From NCBI GenBank assembly GCA_033439765.1, contig JAULSN010000023.1:1-26997 (forward strand): a stretch of DNA of 26,997 nt. The letters run 5' to 3'. The number at the start of each line of letters is the position of its first letter. Within the stretch, counting starts at the first letter, position 1. A program made the translations under genes and the position numbers. Shown in pieces: positions 11,958-21,500 of this stretch. This stretch comes from Lasiosphaeria ovina. Its lineage: Eukaryota; Ascomycota; Sordariomycetes; Sordariales; Lasiosphaeriaceae. The notes under the pieces are model-generated. The model saw only the letters and a program-made list of their open reading frames with translations. It was not told the DNA's origin and did not search any database.

Positions 11958-13173
11958 CTATCTATTTTGTAGTAGTTTTAAAACCAACTGCAAGATAGTA
12001 GCTAGGGAATCCTCGCGTAGCTGGCGGACTGGTTGGCGGGCTACCTGGCGGGCTGGTTGACCGGCTGGTTGGCCGGCGGGCTTGCGAATTGGCTGCCTAC
12101 TAGCAACCTCGGCGTAGGTAGGCCGCTGCTGAGGCGAGGATGCGGCTTGAGAGCGTTGTGGGCCTGGTTCCGGGCCTGAGGGAGTCTTTGGGGCACTTCA
12201 AGGCCCAGGCTTGATGTTAGGCCACTACAGTTGATGCAACTAGGCGGCTTTTTGTTGCTTTTTCCTGGCATTGCGTTGAGAGGTAGCCTGGCCTACTACA
12301 GAAGCCACAGATCTGGGGTCCAGTACAAGTGCTAGCGATATGGCCGAAGCCAAAGCATCGGTAGCATTGTATTACCCCTGATCTAGGTTTTCCAGTAGGT
12401 AGGGCTGGCTGTGTGGCTGGTGTGTGACTGGCTGTGTGGCTGGCTGTGTGGCTGGCTGTGTGGCTGGCTGCGTGGCTGACTGAGTGGCTGGCTGCGTGGC
12501 TGGCTGTGTGGCTGGCCGTATGGCCGGCTGTGTGGCCGGCTGCGTAGCTGGCTGCGTGGCTGGCTGCGTGGCTGGCTGCGTGGCCGGCTTAGAAGCCTGC
12601 TTTTCAAAGGCTCGTACTCGGAGAGCCTGTACCCCGAGAGCCATATGCTTCATACAGTTAAAAGGACCTTTATCGTATCGTAGGGATATATATCTTCTTT
12701 TCCTTCGTGGTTCCATTTCATGAGCTGGTCGAATGGTAGATATGGCCATATTATAGCCATATCTTCCCATAGGTCCTTTGGAATGATATCCTCAATTTTA
12801 GTATCTTCTTCGTAAGGGCTTTTTGCCTCGAGGGGGTTCTTCTTCAAGCGGTCCCTATATAGCTAGCTATATAGGTAGCTGCGTGGGTGGCCTGCGTGGT
12901 TGGTGGCTGCGTGGTTGGTGGCTGCGTGGTTGGCTGCGTGGTTGGCTGCGGGGTTGGTGGCTGCGTGGTTGGCTGCGGGGTTAGTGGCTGCGTGGTTGGC
13001 TGCGGGGTTGCCTATTGGGTTAAGGTGGGGCTTTCGGGAAGGTCGGGAAGTCTCGTGATCTGCGGTGGGTCCGGTAGGTCGTCTGAAGAATCTTCATCGT
13101 CGGTCTTTGGGCCCAATTACTTTGCTTTTCGACCCTCTATGCGCCCGCGCAACTGGCCGCGCGGTGCAGCCAT
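11958..13173 (-). pseudogene. E1 gag/ORF1-like protein, frameshifted
   Basis: The likely start is the ATG at 13173, giving the conserved MAAPRGQLRG-type N-terminus of the family. The order is: acidic serine-rich segment, first low-complexity repeat (12884-13010), conserved block with IEDIIPKDLWEDM (12650-12830), the QPAT array (12404-12589), three zinc knuckles (about 12180-12360, frameshifted) and the C-terminus ending ILQLVLKLLQNR with stop at 11958. Single-base frameshifts separate these parts. The product would be a nucleic-acid-binding ORF1/gag protein. No endonuclease or polymerase is encoded. Confidence 0.75.
12404..12589 (-). repeat. 12-bp tandem array encoding (QPAT)n, copy E1
   Basis: Units of the type GGCTGGCTGCGT are repeated about 16 times and encode Gln-Pro-Ala-Thr on the minus strand, with variant units encoding IRPAT, QSAT and QPVT. 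The order of variant units is shared with E2 and E3, while the unit number differs. Plus-strand reading gives meaningless MAGCVAGC frames. Confidence 0.9.
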
Positions 13174-13291
13174 TACGTATACGTTAAGAGCTAGTCGAGG
13201 GCAATTGATTAATGTCGCTTTCGTCGATTTTGGTGCTATTTGAACCAAATGCGAGTCTTCGTATTTCTGTGCCCTAGTACGTCTCGCTCCT

Positions 13292-13304
13292 ATTACTACC
13301 GTAT
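13292..13304 (+). repeat. Left target-site duplication of E2
   Basis: ATTACTACCGTAT lies immediately before the 5' end of E2 and is repeated at 15059-15071 right after its poly-A (the first A is ambiguous with the tail). This gives a 12-13 bp target-site duplication, the size expected for LINE target-primed insertion. Confidence 0.9.
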
Positions 13305-13826
13305 GAAGAACACAGAAATACGAAGACTCGCATTTGGTTCAAACAGCACCAAAATCGACGAAAGCGACATCAATCAATTGCCCTCGACTAGCTCTCAACG
13401 CATACGCAATGGCTGCACCGCGCGGCCAGTTGCGCGGGCGTATAGAGGTCGAAAAGCAAAGCAATTGGGCCCAAAGACCGACGATGAGATTCTTCAGACG
13501 ACCTGCCGGACCCACCGCAGATCACGAGACTTCCCGACCTTCCCGAAAGCCCCACCTTAACCCAATGGGCTAGAATCAGCCAAGCAAAAGCCACCAAAAA
13601 AGCCACCCAAAAAGCACCCAAAAATCCACCACCCACAAAGCCAACCCGGCAGCCAAAGCCACAGTCACAGCCACGGCCATAGCCACAGCCACCAACCCCG
13701 CAGCCAACTATACAGCCACCAACCCCGCAGCCAACCACGCAGCCACCAACCCCGCAGCCAACCACGCAGCCAACCACGCAGCCACCAACCACGCAGCCAC
13801 CAACCACGCAGCCACCCACGCAGCTA

Positions 13827-13848
13827 CCTATATAGCTAGCTATATAGG
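13827..13848. repeat. 22-nt perfect palindrome conserved in the E elements
   Basis: CTATATAGCTAGCTATATAG with one further C and G at the ends reads the same on both strands. It lies inside the gag frame, encoding part of TYIASYIGN, at the boundary between the first repeat array and the conserved block. Identical palindromes are at 12854-12875 (E1), 17358-17379 (E3) and 26728-26749 (E5). E4 is truncated before this point. Confidence 0.95.
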
Positions 13849-14112
13849 GAACCGCTTGAAGAAGAACCCCCTCGAGGCAAAAGCCCTTACGAAGAAGATA
13901 CTAAAATTGAGGATATCATTCCAAAGGACCTATGGGAAGATATGGCTATGATGTGGCCATATCTACCATTCGACCAGCTCATGAAATGGAACCACGAAGG
14001 AAAAGAAGATATATATCCCTACGATACGATAAAGGTCCTTTTCAACTGTATGAAGCATATGGCTCTCGGAGTACAGGCTCTCCGAGTACGAGCCTTTGAA
14101 AAGCAGGCTTCT

Positions 14113-14362
14113 AAGCCGGCCACGCAGCCAGCCACGCAGCCAGCCACGCAGCCAGCTACGCAGCCGGCCACACAGCCGGCCATACGGCCAGCCACACAGC
14201 CAGCCACGCAGCAAGCCACTCAATCAGCCACGCAGCCAGCCACTCAGTCAGCCACGCAGCCAGCCACACAGCCAGCCACACAGCCAGCCACACAGCCAGT
14301 CACACAGCCAGCCACACAGCCAGCCACACAGCCAGTTACACAGCCAGCCACACAGCCAGCCC
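14113..14362 (+). repeat. 12-bp tandem array encoding (QPAT)n, copy E2
   Basis: There are 21 four-residue units starting with KPAT and ending with QPAL, with recognisable variants (QPAI, RPAT, QQAT, QSAT, QPVT). The extra units relative to E3 lie in the downstream half. The array is a flexible linker between the conserved block and the zinc knuckles. Confidence 0.9.
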
Positions 14363-15058
14363 TACCTACTGGAAAACCTAGATCAGGGGTAATACAGTGC
14401 TATCGATGCTTTGGCTTCGGCCATATCGCTAGCACTTGTACTGGGCCCCAGATCTGTGGCTTCTGTAGCCGGCCAGGCCACCTCTCAACGCAATGCCAGG
14501 AAAAAGTAACGAAAAAGCCGCCAAGTTGCATCAACTGTAGTGGTCTACACCAAGCCTGGGCCTTGAAGTGCCCCCAAAGACCTCCCTCAGGCCCGGAACC
14601 AGGCCCACAACGCTCTCAAGCCGCATCCTCGCCTCAGCAGCGGCCTACCTACGCCGAGGTTGCTAGTAGGCAGCAAATTCGCAAGCCCGCCGGCCAACCA
14701 GCCGGTCAACCAGCCCGCCAGGTAGCCCGCCAACCAGTCCGCCAGCTACGCGAGGATTCCCTAGCTACTATCTTGCAGTTGGTTTTAAAACTACTACAAA
14801 ATAGATAGCTTAGCTTAATTACCCTCTCTCTCCCTTTCCTTACTTACCCTCCTTTTAGGTACATGATACCTTACACGCTTTGACTTGAAAAAAGTACACG
14901 GAACCGGAATTATACTTCGTCTAGGATTTTCTACTTCTAGTATGCCCTATTAGATTAGTCTTTCCTTATAACCTTCTGAGTAGCCGTCTATAGCTTAAAT
15001 AGGCCGCGTCATAGCCCTACGGGCTGCATACGCGTAATGAGAAAAAAAAAAAAAAAAA

Positions 15059-15071
15059 ATTACTACCGTAT
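15059..15071 (+). repeat. Right target-site duplication of E2
   Basis: ATTACTACCGTAT directly follows the A run of E2 and matches 13292-13304. Beyond it the Gypsy-derived sequence resumes. Confidence 0.9.
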
Positions 15072-16856
15072 AGTCCTCTAGCGAGACCTTCTAAGATACT
15101 AGCGCCGACTAGTAGTCTAGGCCATAACCTTCTAGCGCTAGTATATAGTATAGTTAATATTTTCGTACTCTCTCTAGTCGGTCTTCCTCTTCTAATAGTC
15201 CTTCTAGGAGAATAACTTTATTACGATCTCTAGGCTACCTTTAGCTTAAAGATTGGTATCTACCTCGATCTCCTCTATAGGTACGTACCGAAATACCCTA
15301 GGTATCGCCTAATCTCTAATTCTAGCCGGAAAGTAGTCGAAATTCCACTTATATACGAGATATATCTAGTAGGTATCGTAGATATAGCTCATCTAGTCCA
15401 CTCCCTCGTATTCGGGATACTCGGGGTTAAGCTAGAGCGCATCTCCTACTTCGATATCTACTTCTTCTACTATATCCTTAATAACCTTCCTTATCTTAGT
15501 ATCTTCGGCGGGGCGTAAGGGTCGCCTAATCTCCTCGCGATCCCCTTCGTCGATCTAGCTTTCCTAAGGGGCTAATCGCTAGTCCCTATATTCTTCTAGG
15601 ACTACGTACTCCTTATTTAGCTATCCTAATAAATCCGTTTTCTACTAAATTAAGTAGGCCAAAGTAAGGATATCGTCCTAATACTCTTTAGGTAATTAGT
15701 TTCCTTTATCGATCCTCCTAATTAGCTCTTCCTACTCCGTACGGTATCTCTCTAATCCTTTACGAAGGTCCAGGATCTCTCTAACCGTAGCCTCGTAGCC
15801 CTATATTTAGTCTACTTCTTCCTCGTCCGTAAACGGGGAGGGGACCTCTAACCCCCAGGCTTCTACTAGCCCGCGGGCAAGTCCCTATATACCGTAGTCG
15901 GGGAGACTTCCTATCTCGTCCTATCCTTACTCTACTCGCGAGGGTGGCCGATCGCTAGTAAGCTTAAAGGCTACCGTAGTATAGTCCTCTTCCTTATCTT
16001 ATAAGACTATTCCTACGACCTAGGTATCGCCAAAGCGTAGCTTCTTATCTTCCGAGGGCCTCTAGTTACCCTATTTTCGTAGTTAGCGGTATTCTCTAGC
16101 CTAGTAGCCTTTCTTACTATAGTTATTATAGGTATCGTTCTTCTTATCGCGAGGTAGGCGTAACTACTATACTAGGTTCTAAAGAAGTACTCTAATACTC
16201 TCGTCCATTAGTCCTAGGTATATACCTAAGGCGGTTAAAGGTATAGCCCTCTTCTTTTATCGTTAGGCTTATTACCCTAGCGGCTATAGTAGCCTCCTAC
16301 CGGTCGCCCGTCCTTCTTTTCTCGGCGCTTCTCACTTTTACGCTAGAACTATCGGTTATCGATATTAATTACCGCTTCGATATACTCCCGTAACGTCTCC
16401 GGGCGAGGCGTCTTATAGAGTTCGTCCTTAACGTAGTCCTTTAGGCCGTCGTAGAACGTAAGTAGCTATCCCTAGACTAACTAATTAAAGCGTAGTATAT
16501 AGGTCTAGAACTCAACTATATACTTAGCCACCGAGCGAGTCTATCTTAGCCTCTTAATCTACTCTTTAGCCTTCCTCTGGAGGTAGCGTTCTATAAAGAA
16601 TTCCCCTATTAGCTTAAGGACTCCCTCCGCTCCTTTATTAATATTAGCGTAGATAACGGGGTTCCTATCCTTTACTACTTACGCTAGCGCCTTCTAGTAT
16701 AGTTCGAACTAAACGGCCGCTTTCCCGACGAGTCGCGTCCCGACGTACGTTACTCTATCCTTCTAAAATAGGATTTCGTTAATATTATACTTAATAAAGG
16801 AGAGTACTATATCCTTCTAATTTTCGAACTTATCTTTATCTCCGTCGTAGAGCTCA
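15072..16856 (-). mobile_element. RIP-degraded Ty3/Gypsy retrotransposon remnant
   Basis: The stretch is almost free of CA and TG dinucleotides and very rich in TA, which is the expected end state of RIP. Read on minus, gag pieces appear in order from right to left: a start-proximal PELYDGDKDKFEN block near 16800-16852, the segment DYVKDELYKTPRPETLREYI near 16350-16440, and a ruined zinc knuckle at 16089-16130. Stop codons (TAG in place of TGG or CAG) interrupt every frame. Positions 15072 to about 15900 show the same base composition, but I could not assign protease or polymerase motifs. A 32-bp piece of the same element is at 13273-13304, on the other side of E2. No LTRs were recognised. 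Confidence 0.85.
16089..16852 (-). pseudogene. Gypsy gag pseudogene with all zinc-knuckle ligands mutated
   Basis: The minus-strand translation contains NIDNR followed by TAG codons where Trp or Gln are expected, as in fungal Ty3/Gypsy gag proteins. The knuckle reads Y-NN-Y-SKKG-Y-*ARE-Y at 16130-16089: spacing is exactly CX2CX4HX4C, but each Cys and His has become Tyr and the Trp a stop. All these changes are G:C to A:T transitions at TpG or CpA sites. The product cannot be made or bind zinc. Confidence 0.85.
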
Positions 16857-16965
16857 GGGTGTGGAACACAGAAACACGAAGACTCGTATTTGGTTCAAAA
16901 CAGCACCAAAATCGACGAAAGCGACATCAATCAATTGCCCTCGACTAGCTCTCAACGCATACGCA

Positions 16966-18292
16966 ATGGCTGCACCGCGCGGCCAGTTGCGCGGGCGTAT
17001 AGAGGGTCGAAAAGCAAAGCAATTGGGCCCAAAGACCGACGATGAAGATTCTTCAGACGACCTGCCGGACCCACCGCAGATCACGAGACTTCCCGACCTT
17101 CCCGAAAGCCCCACCTTAACCCAATGGGCTAGAATCAGCCAAGCAAAAGCCACCAAAAAAGCCACCCAAAAAGCCACCCAAAAATCCACCACCCACAAAG
17201 CCAACCCGGCAGCCAAAGCCATAGTCACAGCCACGGCCATAGCCACAGCCACCAACCCCGCAGCCAACCATGCAGCCACCAACCCCGCAGCCAACCACGC
17301 AGCCAACCACGCAGCCACCAACCACGCAGCCACCAACCACAGCCACCCACGCAGCTACCTATATAGCTAGCTATATAGGGAACCGCTTGAAGAAGAACCC
17401 CCTCGAGGCAAAAAGCCCTTACGAAGAAGATACTAAAATTGAGGATATCATTCCAAAGGACCTATGGGAAGATATGGCTATGATGTGGCCATATCTACCA
17501 TTCGACCAGCTCATGAAATGGAACCACGAAGGAAAAGAAGATATATATCCCTACGATACGATAAAGGTCCTTTTCAACTGTATGAAGCATATGGCTCTCG
17601 GAGTACAGGCTCTCCGAGTACGAGCCTTTGAAAAGCAGGCTTCTAAGCCGGCCACGCAGCCAGCTACGCAGCCAGCCACGCAGCCTGCTACGCAGCCGGC
17701 CACACAGCCGGCCATACGGCCAGCCACACAGCCAGCCACGCAGCAAGCCACTCAATCAGCCACGCAGCCAGCCACTCAGTCAGCCACGCAGCCAGCCACA
17801 CAGCCAGCCACACAGCCAGTCACACAGCCAGCCACACAGCCAGCCCTACTTACTGGAAAACCTAGATCAGGGGTAATACAGTGCTATCGATGCTTTGGCT
17901 TCGGCCATATCGCTAGCACTTGTACTGGGCCCCAGATCTGTGGCTTCTGTAGCCGGGCAGGCCACCTCTCAACGCAATGCCAGGAAAAAGTAACGAAAAA
18001 GCCGCCAAGTTGCATCAACTGTAGTGGTCTACACCAAGCCTGGGCCTTGAAGTGCCCCCAAAGACCTCCCTCAGGCCCGGAACCAGGCCCACAACGCTCT
18101 CAAGCCGCATCCTCGCCTCAGCAGCGGCCTACCTACGCCGAGGTTACTAGTAGGCAGCCAATTCGCAAGCCCGCCGGCCAACCAGCCGGTCAACCAGCCC
18201 GCCAGGTAGCCCGCCAACCAGTCCGCCAGCTACGCGAGGATTCCCTAGCTACTATCTTGCAGTTGGTTTTAAAACTACTACAAAATAGATAG
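16966..18292 (+). pseudogene. E3 gag/ORF1-like protein, one frameshift
   Basis: ATG 16966 starts MAAPRGQLRGRIEGRKAKQL. An acidic segment (TDDEDSSDDLPDPP) and an Ala/Thr/Asn/His low-complexity run follow. Near 17340 two bases are missing relative to E2, shifting the frame; allowing for this the protein is about 442 residues. Downstream come IEDIIPKDLWEDM, 17 QPAT-type units (17646-17846), CCHC knuckles CYRCFGFGHIASTC and CGFCSRAGHLSTQC, the cluster CINCSGLHQAWALKC and the C-terminus LVLKLLQNR. It is a LINE ORF1-type RNA-binding protein without enzymatic domains. This is the closest copy to an intact family member in the window. Confidence 0.82.
17646..17846 (+). repeat. 12-bp tandem array encoding (QPAT)n, copy E3
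   Basis: There are 17 units, four fewer than E2, with the same ordered set of variant units at the start. This fits loss or gain of units by slippage or unequal exchange. Confidence 0.9.
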
Positions 18293-18553
18293 CTTAACTT
18301 AATTACCCTCTCTCTCCCTTTCCTTACTTACCCTCCTTTTAGGTACATGATACCTTACCCGCTTTGACTTAAAAAACGTACACGGAATAAGAACCTTACT
18401 TTGTATAGGACTTTGGCTAGGATTTTCTACCTCTAGTATGCCCTATTAGATTAGTCTTTCCTTATAACCTTTTGAGTAGCCGTCTATAGCTTAAATAGGC
18501 CGCGTCATAGCCCTACGGGCTGCATACGCGTAATGAGAAAAAAAAAAAAAAAA

Positions 18554-21500
18554 TTTGAACTTGGTGACCTTTCTTCCAGAGTAGGTTAATAAGGCTATTA
18601 GCTTCCTGTGCGTGGTAGCTATAGCCCTGTAGCCTATATATTGCAGCCTGGCTGTCGACGAAGATATAAAAGGTTACTTTCTTTTGCCTCTGCCTCTGCC
18701 TCTGTATTTTCTGAGACAGTTCTAGGGCCAGTTCTAGGGCCCGTACTATAGCTATAACTTCGGCATCGGCTACTTCTATGGCAGGGCCTAGATTCCAGTA
18801 TCCTATTTTTATAGGGGCCAAATTTGCACTTAGCCTACATACTGCAGCCGAATTCGTAGGCCTACCCTGTATTGTGCCCTGTGAACCATCTGTATAGAAG
18901 GCTACTTTAGAAGCGTTCGAGGCCGGTGCTAAGTGTGGTTTTATAGCTTTGAATAGCTGAAGGTGTTCCTTTTTGGCTTCCTTTTTTCCACTACTCGATA
19001 TATGGATTTGAGCCTTGGTAGGTTCGGCCCATGGTGCTTCCCAATATGCTAGGGGCCTCTCTATATTCCAGCTGTCCTTTACTAGCCTATTCAGCCTATT
19101 GATAAGGTTTAGAAGCTGTGTAGAGGGCTGTAAGCTAGGGATTAGGGCTAGGTCGTCCCCGCTACCTAGTTCATCCTGTACTTCGTTATATAGGGCTTGT
19201 TTTACTGGATGGTCCTTCTGGAATAGTAGTATTCTTAGGCTGTAGCTATTGCAGGCCTTTTCGAATCTTACTTCTGGTGGTGGTATTGCTGCCTCTATTT
19301 CCAACGCCTTATACGGGGATCCTTTGAAGGCCCCTAGTATTTGCTTAGTAGCTAGGTTTTGAAGCCGTTGGTATAGTTTGACTAGATGACCTTGGCCTCG
19401 GCCTTTGGCCTGGCCTTTCCACCAGAGCTGTATGCCGTAGTCCGCTACCGAGGTTACGCAGGCTATATAGTTGACGTAGGGCCCTCAACGATAGGCCTTT
19501 TTGTGTTGAGCCTAGTCGTTGCATACCGTAGTATATAGCCGTAGCCGCGTTTACCTTCTTAGTAACGTGGTCTTTGAAGTTGAGCTTGTAATCGAAGTGG
19601 ATCCCCAGCCACTTGACTACTTCCTTAGGCTTGAACTCTAAGCCTCCAATAGTAATAGGGTCAACTATTGGCTTCCTTTTTGTATGGAAGTGGATTAATT
19701 CGGTCTTTACCGAGTCAAATTCAACGGCCTTCTTTTCCGCTTGGTTGAACAACTGGGCTACTATAGCTTCTAGTAGTATACAGTTCCTTCTAGCTGATCT
19801 AGATGATACTGAAATACTGAAGTCGTCTATATAGGACAGCTGGAGACCCCTTTCGGCTATTATGTTCCCTGCGTAAAGTAGGAATAATATAGGCGAAATA
19901 GGTGATCCTTGCGGTATACCGGTATTGACTGGCCTTATTGGCTGGGCCTGGCCTTCAAACGCTAGTTGAATTTTCCTATGGCTACAAAACGACTCTACCC
20001 AGCTGATGAGGGCCTTGGGTAGGTCTAGTATCTGTAGTACGTCTAGTAGCCTATCCTTTGATACGTGGTCGAATGCACCCTTAATATCGAGGAAAACCGT
20101 AGACGTAATATAGCCTTTTCTTTGCTGTTGGACGTGGTGTTGTAATAGTAAAGCCGTATCAATTGCTGACCTTTGTTTCCGGCCTCCTAGTTGTGTTTGG
20201 TGCAGTAGATCCGGCCTACTATTTGCTAGGTAGCCTAGTCTAGTAGCGTAGATTTTCTCTAGTACTTTACTCAAGCAATTAAGCAAGGCTATAACCCTAT
20301 ATGCCTTAGGTATAGTATAATCTACCTTATTTGGTTTAGGTAGTATTATACCGATACTTTCTTTCCAGCTATTCGGGTGTATACCTCTATTAAACAGTCC
20401 TTTATAGGCTTTGTAGAATAGGCTCGGTACTATAGTATAGGCTTTCTGTAGTACCATAAAGCTTAATCTATCTGGGCCAGGCGCCTTGTTTGGATTTGAA
20501 GTAAATATGGCCTTTTCTACTTCAATAGGCTTTAGTTCAGGCCATTCCCACTTTCTTCCCATTTTTGGTTCAGGTTCATGGTCAGGGTCTTCCAGCCTAG
20601 TCCTAGTTATAGGTTCCGGAAATAAGGTAGTTAGGAAGGCTTTACACTTTTCGTCAAAGGTAATAGCTTCTTTTTCCTTACCCTCTTCCGTATACCGTAT
20701 TACTGGTATTTTGGCGTTGAACTTGGTTTTGGTGTATTCCAGGGCTTTGAATGCTTCTTTTCCTTCAGCCTTTGCTAGGAATTCCTGCCAGTGGTTTTGT
20801 TTTGCTTCTCTCACAGCGTGGAAGTACTGATTACGGGCCATTTTGAAGGCCTTCTCGGCTTCTACCGTCAGGGTCTTTTTATATACCCTTTGTGCAGTAT
20901 GTAGGGTCCTTCTTAGCTCGGTTAGGTCTTCTGACCACCAGGGTTTTGACCTTTCTACCGTTCTTTTCTTCGGTATAGCTATATTAGACGCCGTAGTAAT
21001 AGCCTTAGTTAGGGTCTGGGCTATGCTATCCCAGTCTTCTAGGCCTATAGCTTCTTCAATGTCCTCTATAGCTTCTTCCTCTCTAGATTTTAGCTCTTTT
21101 TCAAAGACTTCCCAGTCGGCCTTACTGTAGCTATATGCCGGTAGTATAGTATCCTTCTTTACTATATTTGAATAGCGGGCTTCGAATACTATAGCTTCGT
21201 GGTCCGACCCTGTGGCCTCCAGGTAAGCCCAGTTACCCCATTTTGTTCTTTTGAAGGGGGTTACGAAGGCTAGGTCTATTATAGAGGTTTGTTGGAGGTT
21301 TGGTCTATGAAAGGTGCCTCCTTTTTCCTCTATAACTTCTGGATCAACTAGTAGGCTGGCTTTCTGATTATTCAACCATTCTACTAAGCTGGATGCGTTC
21401 GCTACCTTAGTAGGATCCGCTATGCAGTTCCACCAATGGTGGTGAAGGTTGAAGTCCCCGGCTATTACTACGGGCTTATCCGGTATATAGTACTGTATAG

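Larger units (their letters stand above)
11704..13272 (-). mobile_element. Gag-only LINE-like element, copy E1
   Basis: The poly-T at 11704-11726 is the poly-A tail of a minus-strand element. Next comes the 3' block shared by E1, E2, E3 and E5 (11727-11800), the 3' UTR, a broken gag-type ORF and, at the right, the 5' end (ACAGAAATACGAAGACTCG when read on minus). The left flank is the Fot1 transposase and the right flank a 32-bp piece of the Gypsy remnant, with no recognisable target-site duplication. It stands head-to-head with E2. Relative to E2 it lacks about 100 bp between the N-terminal half and the first repeat array. Confidence 0.85.
13409..14808 (+). pseudogene. E2 gag/ORF1-like protein, frameshifted
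   Basis: The ATG at 13409 starts MAAPR. Compared with E3, single bases are missing near 13447, 13487, 13612 and 13880, so the ~467-residue protein is broken in its first third. The last 288 codons (13942-14808) are open: a conserved block with LWEDMAMMWPYLPFDQLM, 21 QPAT-type units, then zinc knuckles CYRCFGFGHIASTC and CGFCSRPGHLSTQC, and a third cluster CINCSGLHQAWALKC. A TYAEVASRQ segment and the C-terminus LVLKLLQNR follow. The knuckle trio is typical of LINE ORF1 proteins, which bind element RNA. The downstream ATG at 13942 is probably not the natural start, because coding conservation extends upstream. Confidence 0.8.
13305..15059 (+). mobile_element. Gag-only LINE-like element, copy E2, with target-site duplication
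   Basis: This is the best-delimited copy. The 5' end begins near GAAGAACACAGAAATACG, the 3' end is the shared 3' block followed by an A run (15042-15059), and a 12-13 bp direct repeat flanks both sides. Between them is one gag-type reading frame and a ~230-bp 3' UTR, but no reverse transcriptase, endonuclease or RNase H. The element is therefore non-autonomous and was presumably moved by enzymes supplied in trans. It landed in the RIP-damaged Gypsy remnant, whose sequence continues on both sides (13273-13304 and 15072 onward), so it is younger than that remnant. E2 itself shows little of the CA/TG depletion seen around it. Confidence 0.9.
16857..18553 (+). mobile_element. Gag-only LINE-like element, copy E3 (best preserved)
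   Basis: The 5' end is near GGAACACAGAAACACGAAG, and the 3' end is the shared block plus an A run (18538-18553). The left flank is Gypsy gag and the right flank is the RNase H region of the large LINE, read in the opposite direction. No direct repeat joins the two flanks, so this is not a simple insertion as assembled. The internal structure is the same as E2, with fewer QPAT units and a single 2-bp coding deletion. Confidence 0.88.

Noticed and set aside
12484..12723. Cysteine-rich MAGCVAGCVAGC-type open frames (also at 14019, 17551, 25138, 26356)
   Set aside because: They are opposite-strand or wrong-frame readings of the QPAT-coding array; the zinc-knuckle frame on the other strand is the real one.
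13942..14808. 288-codon open frame as a complete separate gene in E2
   Set aside because: Alignment with E3 shows conserved coding upstream to 13409; the apparent start at 13942 follows a one-base loss near 13880.
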